A DNA stretch of 64,000 nt from Ophthalmolycus amberensis. Lineage: Eukaryota > Chordata > Actinopteri > Perciformes > Zoarcidae. Below, piece after piece: positions 60,356-64,000 of this stretch. The notes beneath the pieces were generated by a model. That model made no database searches. It was not told the origin of the DNA and saw only the letters and a program-made list of their open reading frames with translations. The stretch spans positions 434,001 through 498,000 of the forward strand of contig JAFEUB010001066.1 of NCBI GenBank assembly GCA_024529925.1, written 5' to 3'. Position numbers and translations under genes: made by a program. Position 1 is the first letter of the stretch. Each line of letters starts with the position of its first letter.

Positions 60356-61468
60356 CAGGTGGATGCTATGGATTTTATACCTGGGCCTTCAGTGCTGTCT
60401 TGCAGCTGAAACACCACCTAATAACCTCATGATGGTCCCACAGCTACGGTTATTCGTTTCTAGGGGTGTAACAATATACGTAGGCTTACGAACTGAACAA
60501 TACGTTTTGAATAATACTAGTGCATTTGGAAAATGCAGAAGCTTCAATTGTGGGAAATATGTTTTCGGTGGACTGCTCTCACGCAGGAGACAACAGACTG
60601 TGACCTCTCAACCCGGAACAAAAAAAACAAAAAACAGCTGATGCCCCGCACTTCTGAGAAGCTAGGCTAAACTAGCTTAACAAACAATAACTCCGTGCAT
60701 GATGGTATGCTTCGTAATTAACGGACAATGCATACAGTCCAAATCTATATAATTAACACAATGACAACAGCAAACTCACAAGAACCAGTCACATATATTC
60801 ATGACAACAGAGCAACAAATCAATCGAGCAACACTGCAGCGGAACTCATTCTGCTACACACTCGAGGGCCATTCAGATATTAGAAAAAAAAGTCATAATT
60901 TCTTCTATATCTTTCAATTTGAACTCTTACTACTCCGACTAAGCCTCTGATGGCTATTTTAAGTTTCGTTTTCCAATAGTCATGTGCTCGCCCACTGACC
61001 AATCACAGCGCACGCTGCACATGGACACTGAGCTGCACGTAATGCTGACGTACTTGTTGGCCAGCTAGCAGCTCTGACACGTCAAAGAATACGCCCAACA
61101 TGTCAAACTAAAGATCTGATTGGTTGAAGACGATGACAATCAACAATATTGTCTCCATTCACTTAATTAAACTGCTCATGGATTCACTTGTGAGTCTGCA
61201 GGCCTCGCCTCTGTTCTTACCTAGAGACACAGAGGTGACATCTGATTGGATAAAAGATCTACTTAAAACAAGCTGCACTGGAAGCAGAGCAACTGAGGAA
61301 GACAGTAGCTGGGCAATGAGAAAATAAGATAATGGGAAAAATATTTTTATAAATTATAATACATGTAGTGTATTTAAGAAAAATGATTAAATGATAAAAT
61401 AGCTATAACTTTGTGATTCTGCTTAGGCCAGCAGAGAAGGCCTTGAAGGCCCTGACGGCCCACCACTG
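60356..61468 (+). mobile_element. Non-autonomous hAT element, family CAGTGGTGGGC, copy 3
   Basis: The right end is intact (GACGGCCCACCACTG, ending 61468). The left end is worn: CAGGTGGATGCTATGGATTT stands where CAGTGG(C/T)GGGC...CATTTTATACC is expected. Interior blocks (CACAGCTACGGTTATT, AATAATACTAGTGCATTTGG, GCCCACTGACCAATCACAGC, TGAAGGCCCTGACGG) are shared with copies 1 and 2. No target duplication is visible, fitting an older insertion or lost left flank. Orientation as copy 1. Confidence 0.88.
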
Positions 61469-62220
61469 ATGGGGCGCCATCCATTCATAGAGCTGCCCCA
61501 AATAAGGGAAGAAGAAAAAAATTTACTATTTTTTAGCTTATACTCTAATACTATTACATGTGAAATATTACCCCCCCAAAAAAGCCCACAACAACGTAGC
61601 CTATTAAACAGACCCTATCTTCTGGGGTCTTCTTGAGTGTGGTCTGCATAGCTTCATCTCAAAACTTAAAGCTGTGCAGTCTATGTGTGGGTGTATGAAC
61701 AAAATGATTGGGGCTGAAATTGGCTGTGATCGAAGGGGCACCAGCTAAAATCCTGCCTGGGGCATCGGATTGGTCAGCTGTGGCTCTATACAAGTGCTCT
61801 TACTCAGCAGTAATTTGGTTGATGCGAGTTTGACTAATGCTTCATAGACAGGTTCTCATGGGTGTTGTAACTTGGACTTGGACTGCTCTTGGTCCATGGT
61901 TTGTGCCAGTACCCTCACTTAGCAGGCCTTAATAGTACCATTATTTGTGACATGTTTATTGCTACTCTTGGGTGGTAGGACATGCTCACATTGTCCAGAT
62001 AAAATCTGGCACAAGCACATCTGTCCATTGTTTGGTGGAAAACTGCACATCATGTTAAATAGACAGAATCATGACGCAATGCAGCCGATCATAAAGCAGC
62101 AAACGCGACAGTTATTGGTTCTCTGCTCCAGCTTTACTCACTTTGTTGTGGCTCAGGAGTGAACAAGGTGCATCACAACCAGCTCGTTGACCTTTCTTCT
62201 CAACAGCAGAGTAAGAGACG
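61469..62220. other. No gene seen
   Basis: No coding sequence or clear repeat recognised. Confidence 0.5.
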
Positions 62221-62229
62221 CGTCTCCAA

Positions 62230-63125
62230 ACACAGAGACCTTTATTTGTCACGTACACAAACACACAACAAATGTAGGAAGTGTTTTGTGCCTTGCTCCA
62301 GATAAAATATATATTAAAAAAATGGAATAGATAAAATAGTATTGCAGAATATTATTTTACCAAAGCAGCAGTAAAACAATAAAATGGCAAGTTGAGGCCT
62401 GAGTGAAGAAATTCTTCATCCTCTGTTTTGGCCACCAGAGACAAGTCTGTTGTGGGGATGATGGAGGTCTTTTCTGATCCTCTCAGCCCTCGTCCTGCAC
62501 CTCCTGCTGTAAATGTCTTGTAGACAGAGTTCCTCATCAGATGCAGGGCCATGTAACCCCTCTCAGTCCTGTACCTGAAGCAGGCGTTGATGCTGCCTGT
62601 CAGGACGTTCTCTATGTTGCAGGTGTAGAAAGACTTTAGCACCTTTAGAAGCAGCCTGAAGTCCCTGAAAGCATCGTAGGTGGTAGAGGCGCTGACAGGC
62701 TTTCTTCACCAAGGAGTTCATGTGAGAGGACCATGACAAATCCTCTGTGATGCAAAACACCTGTCCACCCTCTCCACTGGGGCCCTGTTCGAGTTCCTCT
62801 CCTGCTTCTCCCTAAAGTCCACGGTCAGCTCCTTGGTGCTGCTGATATTCACAGAGAGGTTGTTTTCCTGGCACCAGTTCTCCAGGTGGAAGCAAACCCG
62901 CACCGCCTGAGGTCTGCCTGTCAGGAAGCTGAAGATCCAGCCGCACAGAGTAGCAGAGTGTGCTGTAGCCCACACAGGATTTGAACATAATTCCCTCTCC
63001 CGGTGACCAGGTGGGCCAGGGCAGTGTGGATCTGTCGGAGCTGTATGAAAACTACAACAGGTCCAGGGACTGAAGTAGTGAGGAGGGGATGAAGTCTTTG
63101 ACAAGCCTCTCAGAGCACTACATCA
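62230..63125 (-). mobile_element. L2/CR1/Rex-type LINE, internally deleted
   Basis: On the minus strand RT pieces appear in order across frames: LCGWIFSFLTGRPQAVRV (about 62955-62900), WCQENNLSVNISSTKELTVD, then FCITEDLSWSSHMNSLVKKA and CQRLYHLRCFQGLQA, then KSFYTCNIENVLTGSINACF and a C-terminal LQDIYSRRCRTRAERIRKDL. Between GRPQAVRV and WCQENN the catalytic FADD segment (about 100 residues) is missing. The 3' end near 62230 has a TGTGTTTGTGTACGTGACAA tail. It is inactive. Confidence 0.82.
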
Positions 63126-63129
63126 CCAC

Positions 63130-63641
63130 AGAGGTCAGAGCTACCGGCTGGGAGGAGGTTTCTTTGAGACATATTAGATGAGTTGCATCAGCTGTTTTGT
63201 ATTCATTCCTCCTTTGTCACAGTAGAAGCTGCTCCACAAAATATTAATATAGCACATTCCCTTGAATTAACTGAGAAGACGTATAGTCTCAGTTGGAAGT
63301 CATTGCATCACCAAGCTGCCAGCAGCATTTACTTCAAGCACAGGAATGAGACTTGCTGAGCCACTTTGTGGTCTGATGGAGCAGTTATCTTCCTCACACT
63401 GGACTATCATTTGAGTAAGAAAACAAGGCTTTGTTAATAACTGCCATTAAATAAACAACAGGCACAAGTGTAAAGTTATACAGTTCATAGAAATAATAAA
63501 AGACTGCACTGCTTTGTGTTCACATGGTGCATGTGTAAGACCATGAGAAGTACAGACCAATAATAAGCCACTGACTGTGGAGACCTGATGAGGACTCTGC
63601 TGAGGCACAGAGCGATCACACTGGATCAGGCCATCGGTCTG
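63130..63641. other. Downstream region of the dehydrogenase gene
   Basis: Follows the stop codon of the minus-strand exon and probably includes its 3' untranslated region. No canonical AATAAA was found on the minus strand close to the stop, so the mRNA end is not placed. Confidence 0.4.
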
Positions 63642-63901
63642 TTATGATAAACCGGTTAACCTCTCGCTCACTTCCCACAGCTTCTTTGCCAGGGCATCAT
63701 CTCGTCCTTTGGCTCCCACCTGTTGCAGTGCACAGTTAGAGAAGTACCGTCCGCTGAGAGGCTCGATGCCCTCCTGCAGGGCACAGTACACGGTGGTCTG
63801 GGACCCCCCCGCAGGATCCAGGAAGAAGAGCTTGGCAAAGGGCGTCACGAGTTGCCGCATCCACAGGCTCATACTGCGACACAGCTCTGTGTTGATGACT
63901 C
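63642..63901 (-). CDS. Last exon of a DHRS13-like short-chain dehydrogenase/reductase
   Basis: The minus-strand frame starts after an acceptor (TTTTCTTCTTCCAG, minus strand, ending 63902) and ends at TAA 63644-63642, giving 86 residues of C-terminus. The split Gly codon (phase 1) is followed by VINTELCRSMSLWMRQLV, then PFAKLFFLDPAGGSQTTVYC, ALQEGIEPLSGRYFSNCALQ and LAKKLWEVSERLTGLS. The GG-x-QT-x-x-YCALQEGIEPLSGRYF pattern is characteristic of retinol-dehydrogenase-like SDRs, closest in memory to DHRS13; RDH11-14 are alternatives. These enzymes use NAD(P)H to oxidise or reduce retinoids or other lipids. The Rossmann fold and the YxxxK catalytic site lie in upstream exons outside the window. 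This piece supplies the substrate-binding C-terminal part. The exon is intact, with no stop or shift. Confidence 0.85.
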
Positions 63902-64000
63902 CTGGAAGAAGAAAACATCCAAACGTATGAGGATTGTGGAAGTGCTCCATGATTACTGTACAGCACAGCTTGGCTTACAGGTAGTCTGTTCTTTCAGTCT
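63902..64000 (-). other. Intron of the DHRS13-like gene (partial)
   Basis: Sequence upstream of the exon on the minus strand, with a pyrimidine-rich acceptor tract next to it. The preceding exon is beyond the window. Confidence 0.7.

Overview
The window looks like nuclear DNA of a ray-finned (probably percomorph) fish. It is AT-rich, full of CA/GT, GA/CT, ATTT and AGT microsatellites, and carries tRNA-headed SINEs, L2/CR1/Rex-type LINE pieces, DIRS-type and Ty3/gypsy-type retroelement pieces, and short hAT transposons of kinds common in teleosts. Nothing looks bacterial or plasmid-like: no operons, CRISPR arrays, rRNA or genuine tRNA genes.

Gene content is very low. The only convincing host coding sequence is the last exon of a short-chain dehydrogenase/reductase gene, best matching DHRS13, on the minus strand at the far right edge (63642-63901). 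A 96-base exon-like block on the minus strand (11366-11461) and an interrupted exon-like block on the plus strand (11559-12785) are tentative. The rest is intergenic or intronic sequence and repeats.

Layout. 0-5.4 kb: mostly unique sequence with GT and poly-G runs. 5.39-9.0 kb: a nearly full-outline but internally deleted Ty3/gypsy chromovirus on the minus strand, with two 381/383-bp LTRs, a 5-bp target duplication, broken gag and pol, and a chromodomain. 9.0-13.8 kb: three hAT-type DNA transposons almost end to end, each with an 8-bp target duplication. 15.3-18.3 kb: a DIRS-like fragment, a SINE, diverged repeats and a long ATTT array. 18.3-26.3 kb: mostly unique, with GC-richer blocks that could be conserved regulatory DNA. 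26.3-29.9 kb: a satellite-like region made of a duplicated AGT-rich unit, a GA minisatellite and twin hairpins. 33 kb: a teleost interspersed repeat with a 12-bp tandem array. 38.3-41.7 kb: a LINE tail, a SINE, and an inverted pair of repeat arms enclosing a splice-donor-like 12/13-bp minisatellite. 44.3-45.4 kb: a second copy of the third hAT family, containing a 56-bp perfect palindrome. 45.9-56.4 kb: fragments of DIRS, gypsy RNase H, an LTR-like end, two SINEs and a LINE. 60.4-61.5 kb: a third copy of the hAT family. 62.2-63.1 kb: an L2/Rex-type LINE with an internal deletion. 63.6-63.9 kb: the dehydrogenase exon.

No new multi-gene system was found. The most instructive observations are a probable self-priming replication signature in the gypsy element (primer-site complementarity to the predicted RNA start, 28 bases from a TATA-like box), the convergence of three hAT insertions within 5 kb, and the structural repeats (perfect palindrome, donor-site minisatellite, AGT segment duplication). 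All calls rest on reading the sequence and on family knowledge; no database search or alignment was run.
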